Source of the DNA: Microbacterium marinilacus
Lineage (GTDB): Bacteria > Actinomycetota > Actinomycetes > Actinomycetales > Microbacteriaceae
DNA: 64,000 bases
Assembly: GCF_019753765.1 (NCBI RefSeq)
Contig: NZ_JAIJZW010000002.1
Span: 261,036-325,035 of the forward strand
Reading direction: 5' to 3'
The position numbers were made by a program, and so were the translations under genes. A model generated the notes under the pieces. It was not told where the DNA came from. It saw only the letters and a program-made list of their open reading frames with translations, and made no database searches. This document shows, piece after piece, positions 1 through 8,855 of the stretch (position 1 is its first letter; every line of letters begins with the position of its first letter).

Positions 1-44
1 TGTTTTCGGGGGTGTTGCGGGGCCTCGGGGTCATCCCGGTGCGG

Positions 45-78
45 GGGGCTGGTCGATTCCGCGGAATCGACCAGCCCC
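45..78. terminator. 34-bp perfect palindrome after qcrB, likely terminator
   Basis: A perfect palindrome of 17 bp per arm (arm begins GGGGCTGGTCG) lies 21 bp beyond the qcrB stop. The hairpin is GC-rich. There is no long T tract on the minus-strand side; a short pyrimidine run (TCTCTTTC) follows on the plus side. It most likely ends the ctaE-qcrCAB operon and may also serve a gene left of the window. The termination role is inferred from position and symmetry. Confidence 0.6.
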
Positions 79-99
79 TCTCTTTCGGCTCTCGAGCCG

Positions 100-1779
100 T
101 CAGTGCTTGTCGTCGTGGCCCGACTCGAGCTCGGACGGACCGGGACCGTACTCGTGCAGCTCGTGCTTCTGGTGCTCGACGGCGGCGGTGAGCTCGGTCT
201 GGGTCAGCGGAGCGAGGCGGTCCTCGAAGAACCAGCGCGAGAAGCCGGCGCGCATCCGCTCGCTGAGCGGGATCCGCCCCCGATCGTTCGGACGCAGCAC
301 GAGAGGCGCGTAGTTCTCGACGTCCACGAGCTTCCAGCGCTCGTACTCGTCCACGGGGCGGTGCACCTCGCGGTACTCGCCGCCGGGCATCCGCACGATG
401 CGTCCCGACTCGTAGCCGTGCAGCGCGATCTCGCGATCCTTCTTCTGCAGGGCGAGGCACACGCGCTTCGTCACGAAGTACGCGATGACCGGGCCGAGGA
501 TGAGCGTCGCCTGGAGGAAGTGGATGACCCCCTCCATGGTGAGCATGAAGTGCGTCGCCACGATGTCGGACGAGGCCGCGGCCCACAGCACCGCGTAGAA
601 GACCACGCCGGCGGCGCCGATCGCCGTGCGCGTCGCGGCGTTGCGCGGACGCTGGGCGATGTGGTGCTCGCGCTTGTCACCGGTGATCCACGCCTCCAGG
701 AAGGGGTAGATCGCGACGGCGACGATGAACAGACCCAGCACGGCGACGGGCACCAGGATGCCGAGCGACAGCGTGTACTCGCCGAGTCGGATGTCCCAGT
801 TGGAGGGTGCCAGGCGCAGGGCGCCGTCCGCGAAGCCGATGTACCAGTCGGGCTGGGTGCCGGCGGAGACGGGCGAGGGGTCGTACGGGCCGTAGTTCTG
901 GATCGGGTTGATCTGGAACAGCGAGGCGATCAGGACGATCACGCCGAACACGATGAAGAAGAAGCCGCCCATCTTGGCCATGTACACCGGCATCATCGGG
1001 TAGCCGACGACGTTGCCGTTGGTCCGACCGGGGGCCGCGAACTGGGTGTGCTTGTTCACGATCATCAGCAGCAGGTGCACCGCGACGAGCGCGATGACGA
1101 GCAGTGGCAGGATCAGGATGTGCAGCGTGTACAGGCGCCCGACGATGTCGGTGCCGGGGAACTCGCCGCCGAACAGCATGAACGAGGTCCACGTTCCGAT
1201 CAGGGGGAGGCCCTTGATCATGCCGTCGATGATGCGGAGGCCGTTGCCCGACAGCAGGTCGTCGGGGAGCGAGTAGCCGGTGAAACCCTCGGCCATGACC
1301 AGGACGAACAGCACGAAGCCGATGACCCAGTTGAGCTCGCGCGGCTTGCGGAACGCGCCCGTGAAGAACACGCGCAGCATGTGCACGCCGATGCCGGCCA
1401 CGAACACCAGGGCGGCCCAGTGGTGGATCTGGCGGACCAGGAGGCCGCCGCGCAGGTCGAACGTGATGTGCAGCGTCGACTCGAGGGCCGAGGACATGGC
1501 GATGCCGCGCATGGGCTCGTACGCGCCGTTGTAGTGCGTCTCGACCATCGACGCCTGGAAGAAGAACGTCAGGAACGTGCCGGAGAGCAGGACCACGACG
1601 AACGACCAGAGGGCGATCTCGCCGAGCATGAACGACCAGTGGTCGGGGAAGACCTTGCGGCCGAGGGCCTTGACCATGCCCGAGATGCTGGTGCGCTCGT
1701 CGATGTAGTTCGCGGCGGCGCCGACGAAACGTCCGCCGAGCGGAGCCTCGGTCTTCTCAGGGGCTGTGGTGGTGCTCAT
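100..1779 (-). CDS. qcrB: Cytochrome bc1 complex cytochrome b subunit
   Basis: Di-heme cytochrome b of the actinobacterial menaquinol:cytochrome c reductase, an integral membrane protein of about 559 residues. It has the extended C-terminal tail usual in actinobacteria. The helix containing QIHHWAALVFVAGIGVHM and the later helix LHILILPLLVIALVAVH each carry a pair of histidines about 14 residues apart, as expected for the two b hemes. The quinol-site PEWY motif appears as PDWY (in TQPDWYIGF). The start was set at MSTTTAPEK, whose ATG overlaps the qcrA stop (TGATG); the open frame runs further upstream but that part has no similarity to the family. Last gene of the ctaE-qcrC-qcrA-qcrB operon. 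Confidence 0.97.
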   Translation of the reverse strand: MSTTTAPEKTEAPLGGRFVGAAANYIDERTSISGMVKALGRKVFPDHWSFMLGEIALWSFVVVLLSGTFLTFFFQASMVETHYNGAYEPMRGIAMSSALESTLHITFDLRGGLLVRQIHHWAALVFVAGIGVHMLRVFFTGAFRKPRELNWVIGFVLFVLVMAEGFTGYSLPDDLLSGNGLRIIDGMIKGLPLIGTWTSFMLFGGEFPGTDIVGRLYTLHILILPLLVIALVAVHLLLMIVNKHTQFAAPGRTNGNVVGYPMMPVYMAKMGGFFFIVFGVIVLIASLFQINPIQNYGPYDPSPVSAGTQPDWYIGFADGALRLAPSNWDIRLGEYTLSLGILVPVAVLGLFIVAVAIYPFLEAWITGDKREHHIAQRPRNAATRTAIGAAGVVFYAVLWAAASSDIVATHFMLTMEGVIHFLQATLILGPVIAYFVTKRVCLALQKKDREIALHGYESGRIVRMPGGEYREVHRPVDEYERWKLVDVENYAPLVLRPNDRGRIPLSERMRAGFSRWFFEDRLAPLTQTELTAAVEHQKHELHEYGPGPSELESGHDDKH

Positions 1780-2885
1780 CAATGACGCTCCCAGAAGCTC
1801 GGGCCGACGGGCTCGGTGAAGTCGCTCTGCGCGACGAGGTAGCCCTCGGCGTCGACGGCGATGGGCAGCTGCGGCAGCGGGCGCGCGGCCGGGCCGAAGA
1901 TGACCTTGGCGTGCTCGGTGACGTCGAACTGCGACTGGTGGCAGGGGCAGAGGAGGTGATGGGTCTGCTGCTCGTACAGGGCGACGGGGCAGCCGACGTG
2001 GGTGCACACCTTCGAGTACGCGACGATGCCGTCGTAAGACCAGTCCTTGCGGTCCTCGTCCTCCTTGAGCTGCTCGGGCAGCAGGCGCATCAGGAGGACG
2101 ATGGCCTTCGCCTTCTCCTCGAGGTAGCCGTTGTCGTGGCTGAGGCTCGCGAGCGACTCGGGGATGACGTGGAACGCCGAGCCGAGGGTCACGGACGACG
2201 CCTTGATCGGGGTGCCCTCGGGGTCGAGGGCGAGGCGCTCGCCCTCCTTCCACATCGTGTGCTTGAGCAGCGCGACGGGGTCGCCCGCGGTGGGGTCGTC
2301 CGGCGTGGAGTGCGGCGCGAGGCCGCGGAACAGAGTGATGCCCGGGATGATCGATGCGGCGACGGCGGCGAACAGCGAGTTGCGGATCATCTTGCGACGA
2401 CCGAAGCCCGACTCCTCGTTCGCGACCCGGAACACCTCGACGGTGGCGTCGCGGGTCTCGTCGCTGCCGCGGGTCGTGTGGCGCTCCTCGATGTACTCCT
2501 TGTCGCTCATCAGCGCCTTGGACCAGTGGATGGCGCCCACGCCGATGGCGAGCAGCGCGAACGCGATGCCGAGCCCGATGTAGAGGTTGTTGTTGCGGAT
2601 CGACATCATCGACCCGTCCTCGATCGGGAAGAGCATGTAGGCGGCGACCGCCCAGATGCTCGCCGCCACCGAGAGGTAGAACAGGGTGTAGACCGTGCGG
2701 TCGGCGGCCTTCTCGGCCTTCGGGTCCTTGTCGGTCATCCGCACGCGGTGCGGGGGCAGACCGGGGTTCTGCACGGGGTCGGCCACCGAAACGGCGAGCC
2801 CGGGGGAGGGCTTGTACGCCTCCACCTCGTGCGTGTCGCTCTCGTGCGCCATGGTGCTCCTCGTCACGTCCTCTTCGTTCGCCAT
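1779..2885 (-). CDS. qcrA: Cytochrome bc1 complex Rieske iron-sulfur subunit
   Basis: Rieske 2Fe-2S protein of the bc1 complex, about 368 residues. It shows the actinobacterial plan: acidic N-terminal region, three hydrophobic segments (around VYTLFYLSVAASIWAVAAYM, YIGLGIAFALLAIGVGAIHW and NSLFAAVAASIIPGITLF), then a C-terminal Rieske domain with the cluster ligands CTHVGC and CPCHQS. It passes electrons from menaquinol to the QcrC hemes. Start placed at MANEEDV; a second ATG 11 codons downstream (MAHESD, at 2852) is an alternative. The stop overlaps the qcrB start. Confidence 0.96.
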   Translation of the reverse strand: MANEEDVTRSTMAHESDTHEVEAYKPSPGLAVSVADPVQNPGLPPHRVRMTDKDPKAEKAADRTVYTLFYLSVAASIWAVAAYMLFPIEDGSMMSIRNNNLYIGLGIAFALLAIGVGAIHWSKALMSDKEYIEERHTTRGSDETRDATVEVFRVANEESGFGRRKMIRNSLFAAVAASIIPGITLFRGLAPHSTPDDPTAGDPVALLKHTMWKEGERLALDPEGTPIKASSVTLGSAFHVIPESLASLSHDNGYLEEKAKAIVLLMRLLPEQLKEDEDRKDWSYDGIVAYSKVCTHVGCPVALYEQQTHHLLCPCHQSQFDVTEHAKVIFGPAARPLPQLPIAVDAEGYLVAQSDFTEPVGPSFWERH

Positions 2886-2899
2886 CAGTTCGTCAATGC

Positions 2900-3688
2900 T
2901 CAGTTCGATCGCGCGGTGATCCACACGGTGATCGCGATGAGCGCACCGATGCCGAAGATCCACACGAAGAGACCCTCGGACACGGGGCCGAGCGATCCCA
3001 GCGTGAACCCGCCCGGTGCGGGCTGGTTCTGCTGGTAGAGCAGCGCCGAGATGATGTCGCGCTTGTCCTCCGGCGTGAGGTTCATGTCGTTGAACACGGG
3101 CATGTTCTGCGGGCCGGTCACCATGGCGGCCCAGATGTGCTGCGCGCTGGTGTCCTGGATGTCCGGCGCGTACTTGCCCTCGGTCAGCGCGCCACCGGCG
3201 GCGGCGACGTTGTGGCACATGGCGCAGTTGATGCGGAACAGCTCCGCGCCCCGCGAGACGTCGCCCTCTCCGTCGAGGTAGTGCTCATCGGGGATGTCGG
3301 GGCCTGGGGCCACCGACTGCACGAAGTCGGCCATCGCGAGGATCTGCTCCTCGGTGAACTGGACGGGCTTCTGCGGCGCCTGCACGTCCTGGCGCTGCAT
3401 CGGCATGCGGCCCGTCGAGACCTGGAACTCGACCGCGAGCGCGCCCACGCCGTAGAGCGAGGGGCCGTTGTCGGTGCCCTGCAGGTCGAGGCCGTGGCAG
3501 GTGGCGCAGTTGGCCTGGAACAGCTTCTCGCCGTCGTCGACGGTGAGGGTGCTCTGCGCGGCGGTCGGCTCGGTGGCGGCCACCGCGGCCGTCGCGCCGG
3601 CGTACACGCCGCCGGTCAGCAGGAGGCCGATGCCGATGAGCGCGGCGGCGGCGAGGGGGGAGCGACGGCCCTTGCTCTGTCGGGACAT
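2900..3688 (-). CDS. qcrC: Cytochrome bc1 complex diheme cytochrome c subunit
   Basis: Membrane-anchored diheme cytochrome c that links the bc1 complex directly to the aa3 oxidase in actinobacteria. An N-terminal hydrophobic segment (AAAALIGIGLLLTGGVYAG) is followed by two CXXCH heme sites, CATCH near residue 61 and CAMCH about 105 residues later, and by a C-terminal transmembrane helix (LFVWIFGIGALIAITVWI). Two in-frame ATGs exist, at 3706 and 3688. The second (MSRQSKGRR) is preceded by the purine-rich stretch GAGAGAAGAAG and matches the usual N-terminus, so it was chosen. Lies between ctaE and qcrA. Confidence 0.95.
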   Translation of the reverse strand: MSRQSKGRRSPLAAAALIGIGLLLTGGVYAGATAAVAATEPTAAQSTLTVDDGEKLFQANCATCHGLDLQGTDNGPSLYGVGALAVEFQVSTGRMPMQRQDVQAPQKPVQFTEEQILAMADFVQSVAPGPDIPDEHYLDGEGDVSRGAELFRINCAMCHNVAAAGGALTEGKYAPDIQDTSAQHIWAAMVTGPQNMPVFNDMNLTPEDKRDIISALLYQQNQPAPGGFTLGSLGPVSEGLFVWIFGIGALIAITVWITARSN

Positions 3689-3727
3689 CTTCTTCTCTCG
3701 TGACATAAGGGTGATGCAGCTCCGCTC

Positions 3728-4357
3728 TTACTTGAGGAAGTAGATGACAAAGAACAGGGCGATCCAGACGACATCGACGAAGTGCCAGTAGTAGGACACG
3801 ACGATGGCGGTGACCGCCTCCTTGTGACGGGGGCGCTTGACCGCGTAGAAGCGGCCGATCGTCAGCAGGAACGCCACGAGTCCGCCGGTCACGTGCAGGG
3901 CGTGGAAGCCCGTCGTGATGTAGAACGCGGAGGCGTAGGGGTCGGCGCTGATCGGCATGCCCTCGATGACGAGCGTGGCGTACTCCCAGACCTGACCCGA
4001 GACGAACACGGCGCCGAGGCCGAACGACACCCAGAACCACGGCACGACGCCCCAGCCGATGAGCCTCTGCAGGAAGCGGCTCTTGAACGTGAGGCCCTCG
4101 GCGGCGAACACGCCGAGCTGGCAGGTCACACTCGACAGCACCAGGATGATCGTGTTCACCAGCGCGAAGGGCACGTTCAGCAGGTCGGTGCGCTCCGCCC
4201 ACAGCTCCGGGGACGTGCTGCGCAGCGTGAAGTAGATCGCGAAGAGGCCCGCGAAGAACATCACTTCGCTGCCGAGCCAGACGATCGTCCCGACGGCGAC
4301 AGGGTCGGGTCGCTTGACTGTTCTCGGTGCCGGGGCGAACGTAGCTGATGTCGTCAC
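3728..4357 (-). CDS. ctaE: Cytochrome c oxidase subunit III
   Basis: Subunit III of the aa3-type cytochrome c oxidase, about 209 residues with five hydrophobic helices. Recognisable stretches are [38 protein letters not shown] and the C-terminal [20 protein letters not shown]. The open frame begins at 4465, but the extra N-terminus ([11 protein letters not shown]...) is unlike the family and lies in the promoter region; the GTG at 4357 ([11 protein letters not shown]) is the likely start. First gene of the ctaE-qcrCAB operon, the normal actinobacterial order. Catalytic subunits I and II are not in the window. Confidence 0.95.
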   Translation of the reverse strand: MTTSATFAPAPRTVKRPDPVAVGTIVWLGSEVMFFAGLFAIYFTLRSTSPELWAERTDLLNVPFALVNTIILVLSSVTCQLGVFAAEGLTFKSRFLQRLIGWGVVPWFWVSFGLGAVFVSGQVWEYATLVIEGMPISADPYASAFYITTGFHALHVTGGLVAFLLTIGRFYAVKRPRHKEAVTAIVVSYYWHFVDVVWIALFFVIYFLK

Positions 4358-4395
4358 CCGTCCATTATGGCCGATCCGAGGGGGTGATCTTGGCA

Positions 4396-4416
4396 ACTTC
4401 GACAACGCGTCGAAGT
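4396..4416. promoter_or_regulatory. Inverted repeat in the ctaE/trpD divergent promoter region
   Basis: Perfect 8-bp arms ACTTCGAC and GTCGAAGT are separated by 5 bp (AACGC). The repeat sits about 40 bp upstream of the ctaE start and about 70 bp upstream of the trpD start. It does not fit the LexA box seen at imuA. It is either an operator for one of the divergent genes or a chance hairpin; no regulator is assigned. Confidence 0.35.
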
Positions 4417-4488
4417 AAGGGGAGCCTAAGTGCCGCCTGGGATCGGGGCGTGAGAACGCCGTCAATACGCCCTGGCTAGGATCGTCCT

Positions 4489-5562
4489 ATGGCGGAACCG
4501 ACCTGGCCGGATGTGCTCACCAGCGTCCTCGCGCGACGCGACCTCAGCGTGTCGGAGGCCACCTGGGCGATGCGCCAGGTGATGCAGGGCGCCGCGACGC
4601 CGGCCCAGCTCGGCGGCTTCCTGCTCGCGCTCCGCGCCAAGGGCGAGTCGGTCGAGGAGATCATCGGTTTCCGCGACGCCATCCTCGAGGCGGCCGTGCC
4701 GCTCGACGTCGATCCGAACGTGCTCGACATCGTGGGAACGGGCGGAGACCGTTACGGGACCGTGAACATCTCGTCGACCGCGTCCATCGTGATCGCCGCC
4801 ACCGGGGTGCCCGTCGTCAAGCACGGCAACAAGGCGGCCAGCTCGAAGTCCGGCTCCTCCGACGTGCTGAGCGCGCTGGGCATCGACCTGCGCCTCCCGC
4901 CGGAGGCGGTCGCCGGCGTGCTCGACCGTGCCGGCATCACGTTCGCGTGGGCGGCGGCGTTCCATCCGGGCTTCCGCCACGCCGGGCCGGCGCGCGCCGA
5001 GCTCGGCGTGCCGACGGTGTTCAACTTTCTCGGTCCCCTGGTGAACCCCGCACGCGCCGAGGCGAACGCGGTGGGCGTGGCGAACCCGGACGTCGTGCCC
5101 CTCATCACGGGCGTCTTCCGCACCCGCGGCGCCACGGCGCTCGTCTTCCGCGGCGAGGACGGCCTCGACGAGCTCACCACCACGGGGTACAGCCGCATCT
5201 GGGAGATCTCCCGCGGCGACGTGCACGAGTTCGACATCCACCCGCGCGACGTGGGTCTCGCGACCGCCTCGATCGACGATCTGCTGGGCGGCGACCCCGA
5301 CCACAATGCCGGCGTGCTGCGTCGCACGCTGGACGGCGAGCAGGGCGCGGTGCGCGACATCGTGCTGCTGAACGCCGCGGCGGGCATCGTCGCGTACCGG
5401 CTGTCGCAGGACCCGACGCAGATGCAGCGGGGCATGGTCGATCGCCTGGTCGAGGCGCTCGACGAGGCGGCCTCGGCGATCGACGACGGACGCGCCACGG
5501 CCAAGCTCGACGCTTGGGTCGCGGCCTCGCAGGAGCTGTCGGCGACGCAGCCGCCCGCATGA
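4489..5562 (+). CDS. trpD: Anthranilate phosphoribosyltransferase
   Basis: Second step of tryptophan biosynthesis: transfers phosphoribose from PRPP to anthranilate. The 357-residue product has the helical N-terminal domain followed by the phosphoribosyltransferase domain. The signature DIVGTGGDRYGTVNISSTA contains the glycine-rich PRPP loop; it is followed by KHGNKAASSKSGSSDVLSALG, the anthranilate/PRPP binding region. It stands alone with respect to other trp genes, as often in actinobacteria. The start ATG lies downstream of an AGGA sequence. Confidence 0.97.
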   Translation: MAEPTWPDVLTSVLARRDLSVSEATWAMRQVMQGAATPAQLGGFLLALRAKGESVEEIIGFRDAILEAAVPLDVDPNVLDIVGTGGDRYGTVNISSTASIVIAATGVPVVKHGNKAASSKSGSSDVLSALGIDLRLPPEAVAGVLDRAGITFAWAAAFHPGFRHAGPARAELGVPTVFNFLGPLVNPARAEANAVGVANPDVVPLITGVFRTRGATALVFRGEDGLDELTTTGYSRIWEISRGDVHEFDIHPRDVGLATASIDDLLGGDPDHNAGVLRRTLDGEQGAVRDIVLLNAAAGIVAYRLSQDPTQMQRGMVDRLVEALDEAASAIDDGRATAKLDAWVAASQELSATQPPA

Positions 5563-5593
5563 GCCCGCTCGACCCTTCCGGAGGGAGGCATGC

Positions 5594-6586
5594 GTGGACC
5601 CGATCGAGGCGCTGAACGAGATCGCGTTCCTGCTCGAGCGAGAACGCGCCTCGACGTTCAAGGCGAAGGCGTTCCGCAATGCCGCCGCGACGGTGTCCGC
5701 GCTCGACGAGGACGCGCGTCGCGACCCCGAGCGACTTCGCCGGGCGAAGGGGATCGGGGCGTCGACCTTCGCGGTGATCGAGCAGGCCCTCGCCGGGGTG
5801 GTCCCCGACTATCTCCACGACCTGCGAGAGCGCACGGGAGGCGTCCGGCGGTCTGAGCTGCGGGGCCTTCTGCGAGGCGACCTGCACGCGCACAGCGACT
5901 GGTCGGACGGCACGACCTCGATCGGCGACATGGTGACGGCCGCGCGCGGTCTCGGGCACGAGTACCTCGCGCTGACGGACCACTCGCCGCGGCTGAAGGT
6001 CGCGCGGGGCCTCTCGCCCGAGCGGCTGCGGCGGCAGCTCGACGAGGTCGGGCGATTCCAGGAACAGGACTTCGTGCTGCTGAGCGGCATCGAGGTCGAC
6101 ATCCTCGGCGACGGCGCGCTCGACCAGGAGCCCGAGCTCCTCGACGAGCTCGACGTCGTCGTGGCCTCGGCCCACTCGGAGCTGCGGATGGACGCGGGCG
6201 CCATGACGCGGCGCCTCGTGACCGCCGTGTCGAACCCGCGCGTGACCGTGCTGGGGCACGTGACGGGCCGGCTGGTGTCCGGGGCGCGCGGGACGAGACC
6301 GCCGTCGACGTTCGACGCCGACGCGGTCTTCGAGGCCTGCGCGACGTCCGGCGTGGCGGTCGAGATCAACTCGCGCCCCGAGCGGGAGGATCCGCCGGAC
6401 GAGCTCATCGTCCGTGCGCTCGAGGTCGGCTGTCTGTTCGCGATCGACTCCGACGCCCATGCACCCGGCCAGCTGTCGCTGCTGGACCACGGCGCCGAGC
6501 GTGCAGAGCGGCTGGGAGTGCCGGCCGAGCGGATCGTGACGACGTGGCCGCTGGCCCGCCTGCGGGCATGGGCGTGGGGCGCATGA
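5594..6586 (+). CDS. PolX-like HhH-PHP protein lacking the polymerase palm
   Basis: The first ~75 residues (EIAFLLERERASTFKAKAFRN...GIGASTFAVIEQAL) look like the 8-kDa helix-hairpin-helix domain of family X DNA polymerases. The rest is a PHP domain with metal-binding motifs GDLHAHSDWSDG (near residue 95), LTDHSPRLKVARGLS, SGIEVDIL, ASAHS, LGHVTGR and IDSDAHAP. In bacterial PolX a nucleotidyltransferase palm lies between these two domains; here they are joined directly, leaving 330 residues. A metal-dependent phosphoesterase or nuclease acting on DNA ends is plausible but not shown. GTG start behind a strong GGAGG; the TGA overlaps the next ATG. Confidence 0.8.
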   Translation: MDPIEALNEIAFLLERERASTFKAKAFRNAAATVSALDEDARRDPERLRRAKGIGASTFAVIEQALAGVVPDYLHDLRERTGGVRRSELRGLLRGDLHAHSDWSDGTTSIGDMVTAARGLGHEYLALTDHSPRLKVARGLSPERLRRQLDEVGRFQEQDFVLLSGIEVDILGDGALDQEPELLDELDVVVASAHSELRMDAGAMTRRLVTAVSNPRVTVLGHVTGRLVSGARGTRPPSTFDADAVFEACATSGVAVEINSRPEREDPPDELIVRALEVGCLFAIDSDAHAPGQLSLLDHGAERAERLGVPAERIVTTWPLARLRAWAWGA

Positions 6587-7812
6587 GCGGGCGCGTGGCG
6601 GCGCGCGCGGCCTTCCCCTGGCTGGTGGTCGCGGGCGTGCTGGTCGCGGCGCTGAGCCTGCGCGGGCCGATCCTGTCGGTCACCCCGGTGCTGCGCGACA
6701 TCGAGCACACGTACGCCCTCGACGCGGCCACCGCGTCGCTGCTGACGACCTTCCCCGTGCTGATGTTCGCCGCGATCACCCCGATCGCCGCCGTGGTCGT
6801 CCGGCGGGCGGGCGCCGAGATCGCCCTGCTCGCGTGCCTCGTCGCGGTCGCGGTGGGGACGCTGATCCGCGCGATCCCCGGTTTCGGCTGGATGCTGGTC
6901 GGGATGATCGTGATCGGCGCGGGCATCACGGTCGGCAACGTCGTCATCCCGGTCATCATCGGCCGCGACGTCCCGCCCGCCCACGTGGCCACCGTCACGG
7001 CCGCGTACACCGCCGCGCTGAACGCCGGATCGCTGGCCACCACCCTCGCCACGGCTGGGATCGCGCAGGCGACCGGCTGGCCGCTCGCACTGCTGCTGTG
7101 GATCGTGCTCACGCTGCTCGGCATCCTGCTGTGGGCGCTGCACCTGTGGCGCGACCGCCTGCCGGACGTGCCGTGGGACGAGCGGGGGTCGGGCGAGGCG
7201 CCCCTGACCACCGCCACGGTCCCCGTGGTCATGGGAGCGCGGCCACGAGGCATCCTGCGGCAGCCCGTCGTCTGGCTGCTGCTCGCGGCGTTCGGCTGCC
7301 AGTCGGCGGCCTACTACGGCATGTCGACCTGGCTGCCGGCGATGCTCGGCGACCTGACGGGCGCCGACGCGACGGCCGCGGGCGCGCTCGCGTCGCTGTT
7401 CCAGGGCGTCGCGATCCTCGGCCCGTTCATCGTCCCCGTGCTCGCCCGGCGGCTGCCGCTGGCGGTGCCGGCGACGCTCATCGCACTGTGCTGGCTCGGG
7501 TTCGCGGGCGGGATGCTCCTGGCGCCCGAGCTGTTCGTGCTGTGGGTCGTGCTGGGCGGCGTCGCGCATTCGGGCGGCTTCGTCGTGATCTTCACCGTCA
7601 TGGTGGGGGCGTCGCGGACCACCGCGGAGACGGCGACGATGTCGGCGGTCGTGCAGGGAGGCGCCTACGTCGTGGGCGCCTCGAGCGCGCCCTTGCTGGG
7701 TGCGCTGCACGACGCCACCGGCGGATGGGCGGCCCCGCAGTCGGTGGTGCTCGGCCTCACCGTCGCGTTCGCGGCGTGCCTGCTGGCCGCCGTCGCTCGC
7801 GTGCGGCGCTGA
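6583..7812 (+). CDS. MFS transporter, CynX/NimT-like
   Basis: Twelve-helix major facilitator of about 409 residues. The N-terminal AALSLRGPILSVTPVL pattern is typical of the CynX/NimT branch (cyanate and nitroimidazole-type carriers); actual substrate unknown. The start is the ATG overlapping the preceding TGA (ATGA); the open frame reaches further upstream but that part is read from the previous gene. Translational coupling to the HhH-PHP gene suggests co-expression without showing a shared function. Confidence 0.85.
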   Translation: MSGRVAARAAFPWLVVAGVLVAALSLRGPILSVTPVLRDIEHTYALDAATASLLTTFPVLMFAAITPIAAVVVRRAGAEIALLACLVAVAVGTLIRAIPGFGWMLVGMIVIGAGITVGNVVIPVIIGRDVPPAHVATVTAAYTAALNAGSLATTLATAGIAQATGWPLALLLWIVLTLLGILLWALHLWRDRLPDVPWDERGSGEAPLTTATVPVVMGARPRGILRQPVVWLLLAAFGCQSAAYYGMSTWLPAMLGDLTGADATAAGALASLFQGVAILGPFIVPVLARRLPLAVPATLIALCWLGFAGGMLLAPELFVLWVVLGGVAHSGGFVVIFTVMVGASRTTAETATMSAVVQGGAYVVGASSAPLLGALHDATGGWAAPQSVVLGLTVAFAACLLAAVARVRR

Positions 7813-7815
7813 CGC

Positions 7816-7837
7816 GAGAGGCTCCGCGGAGGCTCTC
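7816..7837. terminator. Hairpin between convergent genes
   Basis: Arms GAGAGGCTCCG and CGGAGGCTCTC pair over 10 of 11 positions with no loop, 4 bp past the MFS stop and 53 bp beyond the stop of the convergent exonuclease gene. No T tract follows. Its position between two converging genes fits a bidirectional terminator. Confidence 0.4.
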
Positions 7838-7890
7838 GGTCTGTCCGGTCTGGTCATCGGCCGGCGGGCCGCCGACGTGAGGCGCGGGCG

Positions 7891-8826
7891 TCAGCCCAGC
7901 GCCGCGATCGCTCGCTCCATCGCCGTCCCGAGGTTCCAGCGGTCGGCGAGCTCCCGGGCCGCCGCGATCGCCTTCTCGTCGAGGCCGGGCAGCGCGTCGT
8001 CGACCGCGCCCAGGGCGAGATCCGTCGCGACCGCCACCACTCGCGGCGCGACGTCCAGGTAGTCCGCCGCCTCGGCGAGCTTCGCCCGCACGCCGGCCGA
8101 CATGCCCTCGCCCGCGTCGGCCGCCGCCCGGATGCCGGCGAGATCGCCGTGGGCGGCGAGCAGCGTCGCCGCCGTCTTCTCTCCCACGCCCTTCACGCCC
8201 GGCAGGCCGTCCGAGGCATCGCCGCGCAGCGTCGCCAGGTCGGCGTACTGCGCGGCATGCACGCCGTACTTGGCCACGACGACCTCGTCCGTCACGATCT
8301 CGAGGTTGCTCATGCCGCGAGCGGTGTAGATCACCCGGACGTCGCGCTCGTCGTCGACGAGCTGGAACAGGTCCCGATCGCCGGTGACGATGTCGACGGG
8401 GTGCGCCGACGTGGTCGCGAGGGTGCCGATGACGTCGTCCGCCTCGTGCCGCGCGGCGCCGACGACCGCGATCCCGAGCGTCGCGAGCGCCTCGCGGATG
8501 ACCGGGATCTGCGCCTCGAGGGGATCGGGCACCTCCTCGACGTCCGGGCCCGAGGCGACGTCCGGGCCCGAGGCGACGGTCTCCTCCACCCGGTGCGCCT
8601 TGTACGACGGGATCAGGTCCACGCGCCACTGCGGGCGCCAGTCGTCGTCCCAGCACGCCACCAGGTGCGTCGGCTCATAGGCGGAGACGAGCTTCGCGAT
8701 CATGTCGAGCAGCCCGCGCACCGCGTTCACCGACGTCCCGTCGGGGGAGTGCACCTTGTCGGGCACGCCGTAGAAGGCCCGGAAGTAGAGGCTGGCGGTG
8801 TCGAGCAGCATCAGGCGCGAGGTCAC
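7891..8826 (-). CDS. 5'-3' exonuclease, stand-alone PolA-type
   Basis: About 311 residues, matching the N-terminal 5'-3' exonuclease/flap endonuclease domain of DNA polymerase I but without polymerase domains. Motifs include MLLDTASLYFRAFYG, ACWDDDWRPQWR, HEADDVIGTLA, VTGDRDLFQLV and the helix-hairpin-helix GDASDGLPGVKGVGEKTAATLL, all with conserved acidic metal ligands. GTG start (VTSRLMLLD); an ATG five codons later (8811) is possible. An in-frame 18-bp tandem duplication inserts ASGPDVASGPDV after the N-terminal domain. It follows dnaE2 on the same strand with only 29 bp between. Confidence 0.92.
   Translation of the reverse strand: MTSRLMLLDTASLYFRAFYGVPDKVHSPDGTSVNAVRGLLDMIAKLVSAYEPTHLVACWDDDWRPQWRVDLIPSYKAHRVEETVASGPDVASGPDVEEVPDPLEAQIPVIREALATLGIAVVGAARHEADDVIGTLATTSAHPVDIVTGDRDLFQLVDDERDVRVIYTARGMSNLEIVTDEVVVAKYGVHAAQYADLATLRGDASDGLPGVKGVGEKTAATLLAAHGDLAGIRAAADAGEGMSAGVRAKLAEAADYLDVAPRVVAVATDLALGAVDDALPGLDEKAIAAARELADRWNLGTAMERAIAALG
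8539..8574. repeat. 18-bp tandem duplication inside the exonuclease gene
   Basis: Two exact head-to-tail copies of GACGTCCGGGCCCGAGGC, followed by GACG which begins a third. The duplication adds six residues (a second ASGPDV copy) in a linker between the KAHR region and the EVPDPLEAQIP helix. It is in frame and should be tolerated. Confidence 0.9.
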
Positions 8827-8855
8827 GGGATCAGTGTCCCAGATCCCCGCACGGC

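Noticed and set aside
4358..4465. N-terminal extension of CtaE to an ATG at 4465
   Set aside because: The added residues have no similarity to subunit III and would cover the promoter and the inverted repeat at 4396-4416.
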